Shown: positions 34,121 through 47,669, counted from the stretch's first letter. The stretch: DNA of 64,000 nucleotides from Corylus avellana (GCF_901000735.1 NC_081544.1:27708095-27772094); one strand, 5' to 3'. Numbers and translations: made by a program. The notes: generated from the letters alone by a model not told the origin.

Positions 34121-37100
34121 TTAACCACTACCAGCCAGGCCCACTAATTGAGCAATTGCATCTTCAAGGTGAGAAATGTGAGTCAAGAACTTGTCATTTA
34201 GTTCGCTGGCATCGTGATTTTGCTGCCACCGGGAAAGACCGTCACCAATAACCTTTAAACCACTCTGCAGCAATTCCACTCCCTCACTAATTCCGTCAGG
34301 AAGTTTCCTTTTCTTGTTGGATTGATTTTCTTCATCAATCTCCATGCTTTGACACCCCACAGCCTCTACATCAATTCCTGAAATCTTTCGAACTGTTTCT
34401 TTTAGCATCAAACCTTCCCTTGCAAGCAGCCCAAGCTGCTCTGAACTTGGTGTAATTGTAAGAAGAGCCATTTCCTTCTCAAGAAATGCCTTCAATTCAG
34501 ACATAAATCTCTCTACGTTTGCGTCGTTTCCTGACACTAAATCAAATGAAAGAGCTGCAGTCTGGGGCACAAATCTCCAGAGTTGATTGCAAGAAGTGCG
34601 GGCAGCAAAATATCCAAATGCTGTAATTGCCAAATGAATTAATGCCCAATGCTGCTCTCTCAGAAGCATGTGATACAATTCCCAGACAGCACAACACTTT
34701 GCACTTTTATCACTTTCTGTAATTTCCATGTGACCAAGTCCTGCCATGAAAAGAGCCAGATTTGGTTTGCATCCATACAATTGAGAATCTGAGGCTGCTG
34801 GCCCTGAGATAAATAGGTTTTCAAGCTCCAATATGACTTCTTCCATCTCATCTGCTGCATATAGGTGCTTCATACTTGAGATGATTCCTAATGTTTCACT
34901 CAAAAGCTTACGGTAATGTTCTTTTGTTAGTTGGTCCACCGAATTTCTGTAGTTCTGACTAATAGTAACTAGAAACTTCAGGGTCTTCGCATCAATATCA
35001 GGCATGCTGACCTGACTACATGATATGAAAAGGTTTCACTTAGCAATCTTGTCAATAAATTGGAGTGGAAAATTTGTATGTAAAACTATCTGGATTGAGA
35101 GTAATTTGTACTCAGGATTCTCTTTTTTGGAAGAACTAAAAAAATAAGGCTAAAGCACCCTGCCCCCAGCAAAAAACCAGAACAAAAATAAATAAATAAA
35201 TAAACCTAAAAGGAGAAGTAACTCATGCAGGATAAAATAATATCTTTTGACCCAGAATTTATTCATATCATCTCAAAGCTTCTGAAAATGTATTCAAAAT
35301 GTGCACATTGTTCATGACTTATGAACTATTGGAACATATAATTGGTTGTCTAGCATAAATTTTGGGCCCTTTTCAAAGGATCAGTAATAAATTCAAAACT
35401 CCAAAATAAAACTGAGTAATTGATCATCATTTAACAGAAACAGTTGATGTCTCATGCTTGTAGGAATCTGATTACTTACACAGATTGCAAGGAGGCAGAC
35501 AGAGTAAAGACTGGAACGCCATATAAACCAGAACTACAAACTCTCATCAATTTGTCATCAAAACTCTCTAAGAAGCCAAAGTACTCAGTACAGATTCTCT
35601 GAGTAGCAATACTTCTCATTCTCTCTGATAGCAAATTCAGCGGAAAGCCTTCCATGAGCAAGGCTACACACATAAGTGATGATAATTGAGATCTGTTGTC
35701 ATCGACAATGGACCTGTAAACATGGTCAACCATAGATTGTGTACCATAAGCAAGAATCCTGCTAATGGATCTTGCCATTTTTCTCATAGCAGAACCAGGA
35801 ATAAAAACTGATTCTGAAAATGCCACCAACTTCAATAATGAGCAAAGTTGATCAATAATGCCATTCACCACACTTATCTCAGCATGACGCACCATAAAAC
35901 ACCAAAGCTCAGTTACAATCTCCCAGCAAAGAAAGTGAGGATGAAAGAAATTCTCAAGCAGGAAAGACTCGAGTTCCCTCCAAGCAAGACTTGAAGAGAG
36001 CACAATCATGAAGGTTTCCAGTGCATGCAAAACCGAAGAAAACATAGGCTGCCAATCTATTTCAACAGTTTTTCCAGAACCATATAATTCAGGAATTTGC
36101 ATGACAAGAATGGAAGAATATACTTCTTCATCAACTAATATGTCCAAAAACCATCCAAGCTTGCCAGTCATTCCAAGTTTTACATCTTCATCAAGATCCA
36201 GAGAATATTTTAGCAGATTAAGAAACAATGCAACCCGACCGAGCAACAATATTCTTGCTCCAGGCATGTCTTCACAACCTACCAAAACAATTTGGCAAAT
36301 TGGAGTTAGTACACAATTATTACTTAAACCTCCATTGTCAGAATTTGAGTAGCTTTCATCGGTGAACAACCAGTCCAGAATTCTCAACTTCAGCTCCAGT
36401 TTCACTTGAACTGAATTTAGCAAAGACTTAAGAAAATCCATGGATATTTGCTCCAAAAGCTCTGTCATTACTTCACTGGCAGTTTTCATAAGTTCTTCGT
36501 TACTCATTGAAATTTTTAAGGTTGAGATTATCAGGATGCAGTGTGTTATCTCCCTGTATACCAGATATGCTTGGCTTGGATATAGAGAGGATATTTTTAC
36601 TGCATTAACCAGGTAGAATTTTATTGGAACGAATGTTCTTCTAGCTTCGGTTACAGAAACAGTTTCCTTCAGGGAAGAGGACCAGGCTTTAGCGGCACAT
36701 CTCAGAGACTCATTAACCAGTGAAAGAAGATTCAGAATGATATCTGCTACATTCACCTTTACTGCTAAAGCCCCCTTGCCAAGCTGAAGCAAGTTAACCA
36801 CGCCTTTCCATGAGACATTAAGAATGGTAACCAACCTCCCACCATCATTAGCTGCAAAGATGCCCAATTCACACAGTTTTTCTATTGCACATTTTGTTAT
36901 GTTACTAACGTGGCTCATATTACTGGCCGCTTCGAAGTCAATGCAGCTTTTCTCTTCCTCTGGATTTGCGTCACAGAACTTCCAATTTACAGCTTCAGAA
37001 TACACTCCGCAAAGTCTTATTACAGCATCTATGACAACCTGTATAACCTTTACTACTTCTGTGCCGAGTGAACCAATTCTCTGCTTAGATATAATTAAAG

Positions 37101-40100
37101 ACTGCCTTTAGGAAAAGATGCCAAGTAGGTTCTTCAGATAAATATAAACTATATACAAACAAGATCTATACGTACTTAATTAAATTTTTAGATAACTAAA
37201 TGGCTTTACATCTGTGAGGTTGAGACGGAACACAAGAGAAGGAAAAATTTAAAATACACCCACATCTGCCTCTAAGATGTCTGAAAAAGTGATGTTCAGG
37301 TGACTTCTCTTTCAAATCTCGAAACCTAATTAAAGTTCTTTTGACTAAGGGTAGCAAGTTTCGAATCCTCCAACAAACAAAGATCAATCAATGCATATAT
37401 CTTATAACTACTGTAGTTATACACCACAAAGTGATATGACAAAAGGGGAAAAAAAAGGACACTTTCGAGTCTCAAAATTCATTGGATACCTATAATGTTT
37501 AAACCCCCGCCCCCCTTCTCTCTATCTCTCCACACAACTCAGCAATGAATTTCATCCTGAAAGTTATAAAATACCACATGTAAAAATAAAAAAATAACTA
37601 GTTAAATTTCTTTTTCCCCTGCCTTCTCCTTTTCTAGCTCCCACGAAAACATTACAAATATTTTACGTGCAAGCATGTCTCCATTCCACATGACCAGATT
37701 TTTTTCAGTCAATTTTCTCTGTTTTGTCCTTAACTGATCCTAGATCATTATGTTATTTATAGATCTACAAATTCAACAAACTTTATTTTATCCTTTCTTA
37801 TCTTTCCTTAATTTTTTGATAAGCTCTCTCCAAAAAGAACAAAAAGAACAAACTCTTAAAAAACAAAACAATGGAAATGGGGACTACCTTTTTCATAGAA
37901 AACACAACCTCACACTCTGAAACAGGATTGAACCCATGGCCCCACATTTAATCCCTTGTGTATGGGAGAGTGTTATTTAGTCAAAGCAGGAATACAATTA
38001 AAAATTAAAGAAAAAAAATTCTCATAAGTGAATATGAATCACAAGCATTCTTTTTTTTGTTTTACTTTAAGCTACTAATGCAGGATATAGATCGCCAATA
38101 TCTCCAAAATTGTAATATATCTCAGCGATTAGCATCAAGAAAATAGTGCAATTATTCAGTACCTTAACCTCTGATATTGAATCTTTTGTTAAATTTAACT
38201 GTTCCAAGATATATTTCTCTACAATATCTATCAACAGTTTGTCATCCGAAACAGGGTATCTTGCCAATGCCAAAACAGTAGCAGCAGAGAAGCTAAACAA
38301 ATCCAAAAGCAGCTGCAAAAGATAAGTTCATAATGTCAAAGAAAGTTTCATAAAAATTGGATAGCTGACACATAATATCCGCAGCGAGATGATCAAACTA
38401 ATGAGTCATAACAGAGCCTTGAAAACTTTTAAAAATAAAAGCAAAATGGTATCCATCTATGAGAGTACAAACACTGCACTATAAGAGAAAAATCACATGC
38501 ATGAAAGTTTCCAGAGTAAAGAAGACATTCATCACAGATAAAAACTTCGAAACATCTTGGGCAGAGCAGGAGATTAACTCATGAAGCAAATACAATCCAT
38601 CATAAATAAGAATTTATGCCAGATACTAAAGTGTACCAGTGAGCTGTTAGCAACAAATCTCTATAAATCTTGACGTGTAGCATTTTTCACCCAAAATCAC
38701 TATCTTGACCGGCCGAGCTTGACTGTTCTTAAGAGTGATGCTTCAAATTCAGTTCCGTACACAATAATTTTTCTTATATAATTATAACACCAGCAGAAAA
38801 ATTTGAGGGACTAGGTACAAGATGTTTTGAGTCAAATATCACACATTTTGATTTCATAGAACATTGTGAAAATGTATTGAACTATGAGCAATCAAAAGAC
38901 TGTAACAAATACTACAGAAGCCAATTTTCTCAAGACCGGACGCAAATCAGAATAGTCTTTCAAGTACTACTTGGACTGAAGAACAATGGAAAATGATGAA
39001 TATTGGATCATGGTACCTCTACTTGCACATTTTCAGAGAAGTTTCGCCCTCAATCCCTTGATGAGGACAAATCCCCACTCAAGAGAACCCGTCAGATTAA
39101 CATTCAAACCAAAGACTATGGATGGATAGAAAATCAAATGAAACTGAATTAGCAACTTTCCATCTAACTGAGCCCGACTCTAGTATCATTTACCTGAAAA
39201 AATGTGTCACAATGCTCCTCTTCTTGAGATTCCTCAGTTGACATAAGAGTCATCTTCAGATGCTTTCCACACCATATGCTTGCCTAAGTATAGTGCTCAA
39301 TATATCAAATACTACAGCATCCCAATATGGTTAAGAAATTGATCTACGCGCCTCTGTACAAGCGCACAGATATAATGACAAATGGAATGAAAATTGCACG
39401 TGAACATATATACCTTGGTCCCAAGGGCAAGAAATTGTGATAAACAGCCAGATATATCCACTTCAAGATATTTTACAGCACACTGTAAAATAGCTTTGTT
39501 TAGCACGCACTGGGATACATCCAAACAAGTGAAGTCTTCCCAAAATGCCAATCTTGTTGTCAAGGTTAAAACAATGCATATCATAAAAAGCGCTGACATT
39601 GACTGTTTGTAAACTGAAAGTGGTTGTGAGTCGTTTATCAGAAACCTCAAATATGCAGATGAGAAATTAGGAACATTAGCAAACAACTATCTCTTATCTT
39701 CTCCTTTCAGCAAAAAGAGTTAGAACAAGTAGCTCACATAAAGCACTTATTCACGTTATAAACATAATGACTCATAGGACCAGCACTTAAAATGTCTATA
39801 GAAGTCATTGATTTAGTACACAAGCAACTTCAATCAATCCTAACCACACAGATAATTGAACAAGAATATCCTCAAAGTTGATGCTGACAGCATGAACTTG
39901 TTCATACTCATAATAAGTAAGCCCTGCGAAGAACTAATTATAAAAAATTTCACCATCACAATATTGCATGTAGAGCAAATGGGCTTTGGGAGGAAGTCAG
40001 TCCCTTTGGAATAATCATTAAATTAATATTTTAAAAAAATTTACAACTATTTCTTCTTAGAGTATTCTTTACTGCACACGACCAAACCATCACAGCCAAA

Positions 40101-41343
40101 ATTTATCCTACAAGGTCACATTTGAGTGAAACGTCTCTGAGACATGATACATGAATCAATTTCTAATTCCATGAGTTCTTATATTTCCTAATCATCCATC
40201 TAAACATCCACTTTCCAAATTACGTTTTATGGACTTTCTTGTACACTAATTACCTACATTGAATAGCAGGCCCAATATCCATTTCATGAATTCAGTCTCT
40301 AATTTGATAGGTATGAGTCTTTTGTTGTGAATCTCTCTCTACATTTTGATATTAGTACATTCTCAGAAGAGGAAGTTCTATTTCAAAATGGCATTGCTAA
40401 AAAAAAAACAATTATTAAATATCACTGGAATCGTTACAGATACTACAGAGTTTGCTTTATTTAAGCGGATCAATAGCAAGATGCACAGATTCTATCTGAT
40501 ATACAACAAAATAAATGAATGGAAAAGATGAATATAATATGAATGGACATTGGACTGGATACTGTGAGGCATTCCATAAGGGAAGCCAGGTTGGATTGAT
40601 CTGATATTTCAAAGTCCCGAAGCTTGTTTATTAGTTGAACACGACTCTCCACAACCTGCAAGAAACAATGTCCAACTTATCGATGCATGAAAAATTTACA
40701 AGATTGCATAGAAGAAACTTTTTATAAAATAATTCAATTATATACCACAAACTTATGAATATGATTACCAAAATTTAAAAATGAAAGGAAAAGAGAATCT
40801 TCCACATATTGAATCATAACTAACATCGAGCAAAAACAAGGGATTAAAAATTCTTGTAGCAAATCCAGTCAGCTAATAATTTCTTATATCAAACGTTTCG
40901 GCTTCTCTAATGCTTTCCTAAATTTTCAAGGTAACCACCAAAGAGTGAATAATTTTGGTCAAATCATGAATTTAAAAGCGGTACCAAGTTAATGCTCAGA
41001 GAGGCTAACAATCGGGCAAAAAGCAAGGCAAAATAGCTTAAAATCCTTAACTCTATGAATTAGCAGCCAAAACAACAATTTATAATATTCACAAAAATTA
41101 ACAAAAACAACGAAACATTTACCAAAACAAGAACACAATTTGCAAACACCATTGCTCATAAATGCATAAAATGCTAACGGATTGTAAAAATAGATCGCAA
41201 AATTTTTAAAAAATAATAATAATGAAAAGAAATGAAAATAGAGGTTCGAATTGAACGTGGAAGCTTCGGAATAAGCTTACATCCGAGGATTTGATAGCTT
41301 CTAGTATGCTCTGCAAGTCGCTGCTCGAGCTCTCCTTCGCCAT
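34121..41343 (-). CDS. FLIP: C1orf112/FIRRM homologue (plant FLIP, FIGL1-interacting protein), seven exons
   Basis: Exons, 5' to 3': 41343-41281 (MAKESSSSDLQS), 40655-40563, about 39545-39414, 39283-39194, 38312-38163, 37101-35480 and 35006-34121. Junctions 1, 3, 4, 5 and 6 are GT..AG and in phase; only the acceptor of the third exon is unresolved. The product is about 1,010 residues, helical and leucine-rich without a catalytic motif. Blocks such as ELWCFMVRHAEISVV, ALIHLAITAFGYFAARTS and a C-terminal LNDKFLTHISHLEDAIAQL fit the C1orf112/DUF4487 family. A KKRK run near the C-terminus may be a nuclear signal. In Arabidopsis and mammals the protein partners the FIGL1/FIGNL1 ATPase and restrains RAD51/DMC1 strand invasion, limiting meiotic crossovers. 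The assignment is from remembered family patterns, not a search. Confidence 0.75.
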
Positions 41344-41437
41344 CTCTCTCTCTCTCTCTGATTTTCCCTCTCCTCGGATTTTCTTTTGGCTTCCTTCCCG
41401 CCTTTGACAAAGCTAAAATAAAGTTAAAATAAAAATA

Positions 41438-42210
41438 AGAAAAAATATAAAACAGCCTCCCAAACTATCAGTCATTTGCAATATAGACATTCAATATTTA
41501 AAAGGTATTAAAGTAGCCTCCAACTACCAAATTATATCAAAAAGGCCGCTTTTTTTTTTTTTTTTTTAATTCCTAGAATACCCCAATTCTTTTAACAAAT
41601 AAAATAATAAAATAATTGTAAAAAAAAACCAAACATTTTTTTTTAAAATACAAGAAAGCTAATGGGCGAATAAAAACAAAAAGAAAATATATTTTTTTAA
41701 AATAAATAATTAGTCACTATAGTTGGCTTAATTAATCAAATTGCTTCATGCCGTATTAAAGTAAAATCAAAGGTACAAAATTTAACTCCAATGACTAAAT
41801 TTTTTTTTTTTGGGAATATCTCAAGAACTGTATTTTTTATTTTACTTTAATACGACATGGTTCCAGTTTGAACGGGTCTTTGATTTTACTTTAATATGAT
41901 ATAAAAAAATTTGTAATGAAGGCCAGCTATAGTGACTAATTATTTATTATTTATTCAAAAAAAAAATTGTTTTTATTCACCCATTGGTTTTCTTGTATTT
42001 TAAAAAAATTGTTTGGTTTTTTCTTTTACAATTATTTTATTATTTTATTTGTTAAAAGAATAGAGTCATAGGAGTATTACAGGAATATAAAAAATAAGTG
42101 GCATTTTTTATACAATTTTGTAGTTTGTAAGGCTACTTTAATACCTTTTGAACATTAAGGAGCTATATTGCAAACAGTTGGTAATTTAGGGGCTTTTTTA
42201 TATTTTTTCC
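41438..42210. mobile_element. Long-arm foldback MITE, nearly full-length hairpin
   Basis: The left end AAAAATATAAAACAGCCTCC pairs with the right end, whose reverse complement begins AAAAAATATAAAAAAGCCCC. Pairing continues through AAAGGTATTAAAGTAGCC and, further in, TAGTCACTATAGTTGGC against TAGTCACTATAGCTGGC, so almost the whole 770 bases can fold. It lies just upstream of the FLIP homologue, its outer end about 95 bases before the ATG. Confidence 0.8.
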
Positions 42211-42468
42211 ATAAAAATAGTACTGAGCATACACCCAATTTATATTTTCGCCCCTTCATATTTGTATTTCTTCATTCTTGCCCCCATTTTTCAATTTTTA
42301 TTCGGACAAAGTTTTCCTCCAAGGGTTTAGGACAAAGTTTTCCTCCAAATTGGATTTAAGGAATTTCCTTGAACTTAATCTATAAAAATGAAATCCGGAT
42401 CCCCTCCAATTGGGGAGAAATTTGAGATTATAATTATTGGTAATCTTATAATTATAATTATAAGATCA

Positions 42469-42618
42469 CTAGCCAGAGCGGCTGCCTGAACCAAACCCGA
42501 ACCCAAAATGTCCACCTGGAGCCGTGTCGCCATCTCCACCTCCACCGCCGCTGCCTCCACCACCACCACCGAAGAAAGGAGATGGAGGTGAAGATTGTAT
42601 CCGAGAAGGTGGTGGAGG
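42469..42618 (-). pseudogene. 3' fragment of a glycine-rich protein gene
   Basis: One frame reads PPSPFFGGGGGGSGGGGGDG and then HFGFGFGSGSRSG before a TAG. It has no ATG and is closed by a TAA at 42619-42621, where a repeat-like sequence begins, so only the last 50 or so codons remain. It may be the end of a gene broken by that insertion. Confidence 0.45.
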
Positions 42619-42619
42619 G

Positions 42620-43467
42620 TGTTAGTTCTTGTATTGGCTTAATTCAGTTCCAAAATGTAGAGGCTACTGTTCATGGGCTCAAACACTGATATAGAATGCT
42701 TAGAATCAAATCTTCACCGTTCATAATGTAGATTCATGTGTCATGAACGTCCCTACAATTTCAGCTCAATTGGACCACAAACGCCCATCGATCAAAGCTG
42801 TTGATCAAGGCTAAACAACATTTTTAGAATGTTGTTTTCTCCCCACTGCAGGCCATGTCCGGACAGGGTGCTAGGCTATCTGGACAGGCTTTCCAACAAG
42901 CATATTTTTGCTCCGCAAGACCTTGTCCAGACAACCCATTAACCTGTCCGGACACCCTGTATCTATTATGCCTAAAAACGTGTTTTTAGTGGGTATAGGT
43001 CTAGGGTTTGATGTACTGATATATATACATTATTATAGAAGAGAGAGGCATGAATTTTCGCCCCCAGAGAATTCGTCGGAGGCCGTGCTAAGAGAGATTA
43101 TATGTGGTGAGCATTAAATTAAATCTCTCAGAGTTTTAGTTATTCATTTGATAAATCTACGGTTGAAAAATCTATAGGAAGGGTCCGGTAAATGAGAATT
43201 ACGTTGAAGAAGATTGTGAGTAAGGAGATAAGTTGTAGGCTTATCGATCTTACAAAGCCAAGGTCATGCAAATGGTTGTAAGCGTTTCTAGTGTCTGTAA
43301 TCTCTGGATAATCTGTTGATAGTGATTTTCTGGGTTCGGCTGCCCCGGAAAGGTTTTACTTTTAGATTGTTTTCTAAAAGATTTCTTCTTCATCACCAAA
43401 ATTCTTGTGTGTGATTGTTTTTATTTTGGTGATTGTTTGCTTATATTTAAATATTGTTAATTCCACA
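42620..43467. mobile_element. Possible solo LTR or LTR-like repeat
   Basis: The stretch starts TGTTAG and ends TTCCACA. Its last 150 bases (a GGCTGCCCCGGAAAGG word, then TTTTACTTTTAGATTG and T-rich sequence) resemble copia LTR 3' regions. No matching 5-bp flanks and no primer-binding site are seen, so this is tentative. Confidence 0.3.
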
Positions 43468-45387
43468 TTAATTGGGGTTTTGGAGTCGTTAAGCGTTTTT
43501 CAGAGGGCCTATAGACTAGACACAGAAAGTGAAACTTATCAAAAGTAAGAAAGCTGATGAGCAGAGAAAAACCAAACCAGCCATGTATAAACACTAAAAT
43601 ATTTGTTGGGTCGTCTTGGGCTCCTCTCAACTTCAAAAGGTAGCTCAAGAGTTGATGTTTTCCTACACACTTATAAATTGACCACCATTCCCTTCCACAA
43701 ATGATATGAGATAACTCCAACAAATATCTATAATCTTTTGGCTGGCATAGCATGAGGCGCCGCATGTGCTGTATTTATACTATCCAGCAAGGCTGCAAGG
43801 GAGAGATTTAATATTGGATCCTGTTTTTGGATGTTTACTGCATACATGCAACTAGATAAATACATCATATCGATCATATTGGTTTTATTTAAAAAGAAAA
43901 TAATAAATTGGCCGGTCTTTCTAATATCACGTACGTCACCCATTCTTTCAAACTTACCGCTCGCGAGCATGCACTGATCGATGCACCGTCAGTGTCTCCT
44001 CTAGGCTCTAGCTACCATAAAATCTGGCTTAAGACGTTACACCAATTGTACTTTGTCTTTTCTATGAAAGAACATTTTGTATGGACTTCAAGCTCTGGAT
44101 AAGCAAGAGAGACTAGTGCTTTTGAATCTTCTTTCCTTTCTTTCTTGCTTCTTCTTTTCACGGTTTAAGTTTTATTTACTTTAAAAATTATTTCACAATA
44201 TTTAGTTGTCCATCCACATTGCTTATGGAGTTGCCTCCACGTCAACCAATGGTCAAGTCACGTGTAGCCATGTATTTAAAGAGAAGTCATGCATGCCCAC
44301 AATTTGGGTGAGAAATTTCAATTTTATTTAGTAAAAAAAGAAAAAGCAAGGATGGAAGGATTGGAGCCACCTCCCCTGCAATACGTCATCCAAGCTTTGA
44401 TGGACAATAACTGAGACGCACGATCGATGTACATGCTAATTATACAGGTTGGGTAAGTATATACTTAGGGTGAAATACTGCTCAAGTTAACCTTAGGATT
44501 TACTTTAAAAACTTTTCTTGATTCAGGGCGCATATTTTGGGTTACCACTCGTGTAGACATCATATATATGATGGTCACGTACATGGAATACGTCATTCTT
44601 GGACGATTGAATGACTTGCACTCTTTGATGAATTGAATCCAACATTTCTTGCAAAACAGTAACAATTAGTTATAAAAGCGAGTTGGGAGGGGGCGGAGCT
44701 AGAGAGAGTGAAAGAGAGCATTTTTGGTTAATTGGTACAATATTCTATAAATTAATGGTTAATTTTCCTCTTTTTTAGCTAGTTTTCACTCTTTTTTTAT
44801 TTTTCTTGACAAACGGATCGAATGAATAACAGGGAATGACAGTGTCGTCAGGCATTAAAAACAAAGATAAAGTACTGTTGCACTGTGCCTGTGGTAGCCG
44901 TACATGTGGTCGCCATGCAAAAATGAAAAATGCATGCAGTACATATGTACTTCATTTACTGCATTATATGCCAGGGCAATAAATTGATATGTAATTATAT
45001 ATAAACAGCGACATGCACACGCTAATGCATAGCCAACTGGCTTTCTTAAGTTTTTTAGATAGATTGATCAGAAACAGGGATATGTTGTGCTGTGATTTGC
45101 TTGCTTAGTAGGAGTAATGAAGAGAAGGGAGCTTTTAAATTTTTAATTAACAACACATGATCATTAAACATCAAAAAGCCAGCAACTGATGAAACATGTA
45201 ACTCTAAATTAAACGACAGCTGCAATTAGCATTAAAACATGAAAAATGGGAAACACAGCAACTGATACAACTGACAATCATCGGATCTCTCATAGGAGCC
45301 ACCCAACGACCACAGTTAATTAGGCAGGGTACACGACAAAACCCAACACAAATGACAAAACACACATTAAGCCAAAAATAGGGTAAC
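43468..45387. other. Intergenic; nothing recognised apart from the GRP 3' flank
   Basis: Short frames on both strands without recognisable motifs. The 200 bases before 45388 should hold the 3' UTR of the glycine-rich protein gene. Confidence 0.45.
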
Positions 45388-45928
45388 TTAAGGAGATGGG
45401 AACAGGCCATGGCTACCACCAACTCCGCCACCGGCAGCACCACCCAAACCACCGGCAGCTCCACCGAGACCACCGGCACCACCAACTCCAGCGCCAAGGC
45501 CACCAGCACCCCCAACTCCACCACCGGCTGCACCACCTAGACCACCAAGACCACCTGCACCACCTAGGCCACCAAGACCACCAGCACCACCTAGACCACC
45601 AAGACCACCAGCACCGCCAAGACCAGTACTAGCACCGGCAATGCCACCTATCCCACCAACCCCACCAATTCCACCGACTTTGCCAATTCCACCAAGGCCA
45701 CCAAGTGTCGGCAGCACACCGCCAACGCCCGCATAGCCACCCAACCCGGCAAAGCCACCTACACCGCCGTAAATAAAATTCTTCTTGTCACCCAGGCCCG
45801 TGCCGCTAGGTGACTCTGCCTCTGGTGCACTAGCATGCACAGGCAGTATTTGCTCGCTGGGCATCTTACGTGCATCTGCATATTGTACTACCACTAAAAC
45901 AACCACAAAAATCACACACCAGTACTTC

Positions 45929-45933
<5 letters not shown>
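45388..45933 (-). CDS. Secreted glycine-rich protein (cell-wall GRP type)
   Basis: The start is set at 45933 (MAKYWCVIFVVVLVVVQYAD). The longer frame upstream only translates a GA repeat into RERERE. The product is 181 residues: a signal peptide ending near ADA, a short non-repetitive stretch (KMPSEQILPVHASAPEAESP), then a Gly-Leu-Ala domain of GGVGG, GGIGG and three tandem GGAGGLGGL blocks, ending HGLFPSP. Such proteins are exported and thought to act in the wall as structural or scaffolding components. A TATA box lies 63 bases upstream and a (GA)n run fills the 5' leader, common in plant promoters. No intron is needed. Confidence 0.88.

Positions 45934-45962
<29 letters not shown>
45934..45962. 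repeat. (CT)n microsatellite in the GRP 5' leader
   Basis: About 14 CT units on the plus strand, read as (GA)n in the transcript directly before the ATG. Confidence 0.9.
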
Positions 45963-45966
<4 letters not shown>

Positions 45967-45995
45967 GCACATATGAGTTGGTGTTGCATGGGAGC

Positions 45996-46003
45996 ATTAT
46001 ATA
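45996..46003 (-). promoter_or_regulatory. TATA box of the glycine-rich protein gene
   Basis: TATATAAT on the minus strand, 63 bases before the ATG. Confidence 0.65.
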
Positions 46004-47669
46004 GGAGGTCAAGCGGTCGGGGACGGTTGCGAGTAATAAAGGGTTGCAGTAAATGGGAATGAGACTTTGCTCTCTAGCGATCTCGAGAAAGGAAATTCTT
46101 TCAATTTGGAATCAGAGTTAGGTGGAATCAAAAGAAGCGAAAATTTATGGAACTTCAATTTGTTCATAATGACTTTGTGACTTGTGTAAGGATTCGCTGT
46201 TATTAATAACAGCATGTATAATGTAGTTTAATCAACTGTTAACTAATCAACATACATCTAAGACAACGACCCGAATTCTTCTTATGTTATATGGTTCTTG
46301 GTTTTCAGGATCGGGCACCAATTAATAGAATCCAAAAGAATAGTGCATATATACATTACTGGTCTAAAGCAGCATGCTGCATGCATAACCTGCTTCCTTA
46401 ATTGAATATATTATATGGTTTTTATTTGTAGAGCTATAAAAATCAACTGAGATTGCTGCTTTGTGGGAGCAATATTTGAGCTGTGAAGGGTTATAATGTA
46501 GTAAGGGTGTAATGGCGGCATTCCTTCCCCTTGCAACCTTATGGTCCTTATTCAACCTATAACTGAATTGCTAAGAGGATCACGACTAATTATGTAATAA
46601 AAATCTGAAAGGACAACAAATATTTTATCTAGCAGTAACAAGAACTAAAAAAAAAAAATAGTAGTAACAAGAACTAATTATTAATTAAGCACGATAATTA
46701 TATATATAGCTCTAGCTACCTCAAAAAAAAAAAAAAAAAACTAATTATAATACATGTTGCTCAAAGATCAACAAAATAGAGTGACACTTCTAGCTAGGTT
46801 ATTAATTAAGGAATAACAGAGTTACAGAGGCATTAAGATAAATTAAAAAAAGTTTGGCGCAGGAACCCAGGTATTATAAGGATCTTCTTCGCTTTTCTCA
46901 ACCTTTTAGCAGTTGATTTCAGCTCTCACTACAAAAATTATTTGGTTTTGTGATGGCCATATAATGACTTTTTTGGCCAAAAAAAACAAGTTCATTAATT
47001 GTTTAGTGACATTCAAATAGTGACTTTTTCAAAATAGCAAAGAGTGCAAAGACTAAAAAATATGATAGTGTCGTTTGAACAGTGCAAAACGACACTATTT
47101 GGTGACATTTTAAGTAAAACAGCACCGTTTATAAAAGGTGCCTTTTTCACTGGTATTATAACAGGCTTAGCCCTATTTTAGCTTGTAGCCCAACAACTAA
47201 CAACTTCTTATTACAACTCAGCATAACAGCTGAAGCCCAACTACTTAATACCCAAACGTAACAGCCTTTCATCCAATTATTTTACAGCCCATCTCGCAGC
47301 CCATAAGAAGCATCTCTCTCTTCTTTATGTTTCCTTCTTCCCTCTATGAGATAAATGTTTAATTTAAACCTATAAATTTTGTATAAAGTTAAACCTAGAA
47401 ATTTCATGTAAATTTAAACCAAACACCAAATCCATTTTTAGTTTTATCTTTGGATGAGAGTAATAATATGGTGAACCTTGATTTCATAAAATGTTTGAAA
47501 TCAATAGCGGTTAAGAATCTATAATGTGATTTTATAATTAATTAGAAAACAATTAATTAAGATCTAAAAAATATAGAGAAGTGCTACACATCCCAAAACA
47601 TTCATCAGAGAGTTACCTTAAAAAAAAGATTGAGAAGGTATTCATTGACTTTTGACTGGAGATAGATAG
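46004..47669. other. Intergenic; one CACTA-like end
   Basis: At 46928 CACTACAAAAATTATTTGG resembles a CACTA-type terminus and is followed by TAGTGAC-like words, but I find no partner end. No gene is supported. Confidence 0.35.

Noticed and set aside
42375..42569. 64-codon ORF (MVVVEAAAVEVEM)
   Set aside because: Wrong frame of the glycine-rich fragment.
45396..45632. Plus-strand ORF rich in H and Q
   Set aside because: Antisense of the GGT and GGA codons of the glycine-rich protein.
46928..47170. Separate CACTA miniature element
   Set aside because: Only one terminus-like word (CACTACAAAAA); no partner end or target duplication found.
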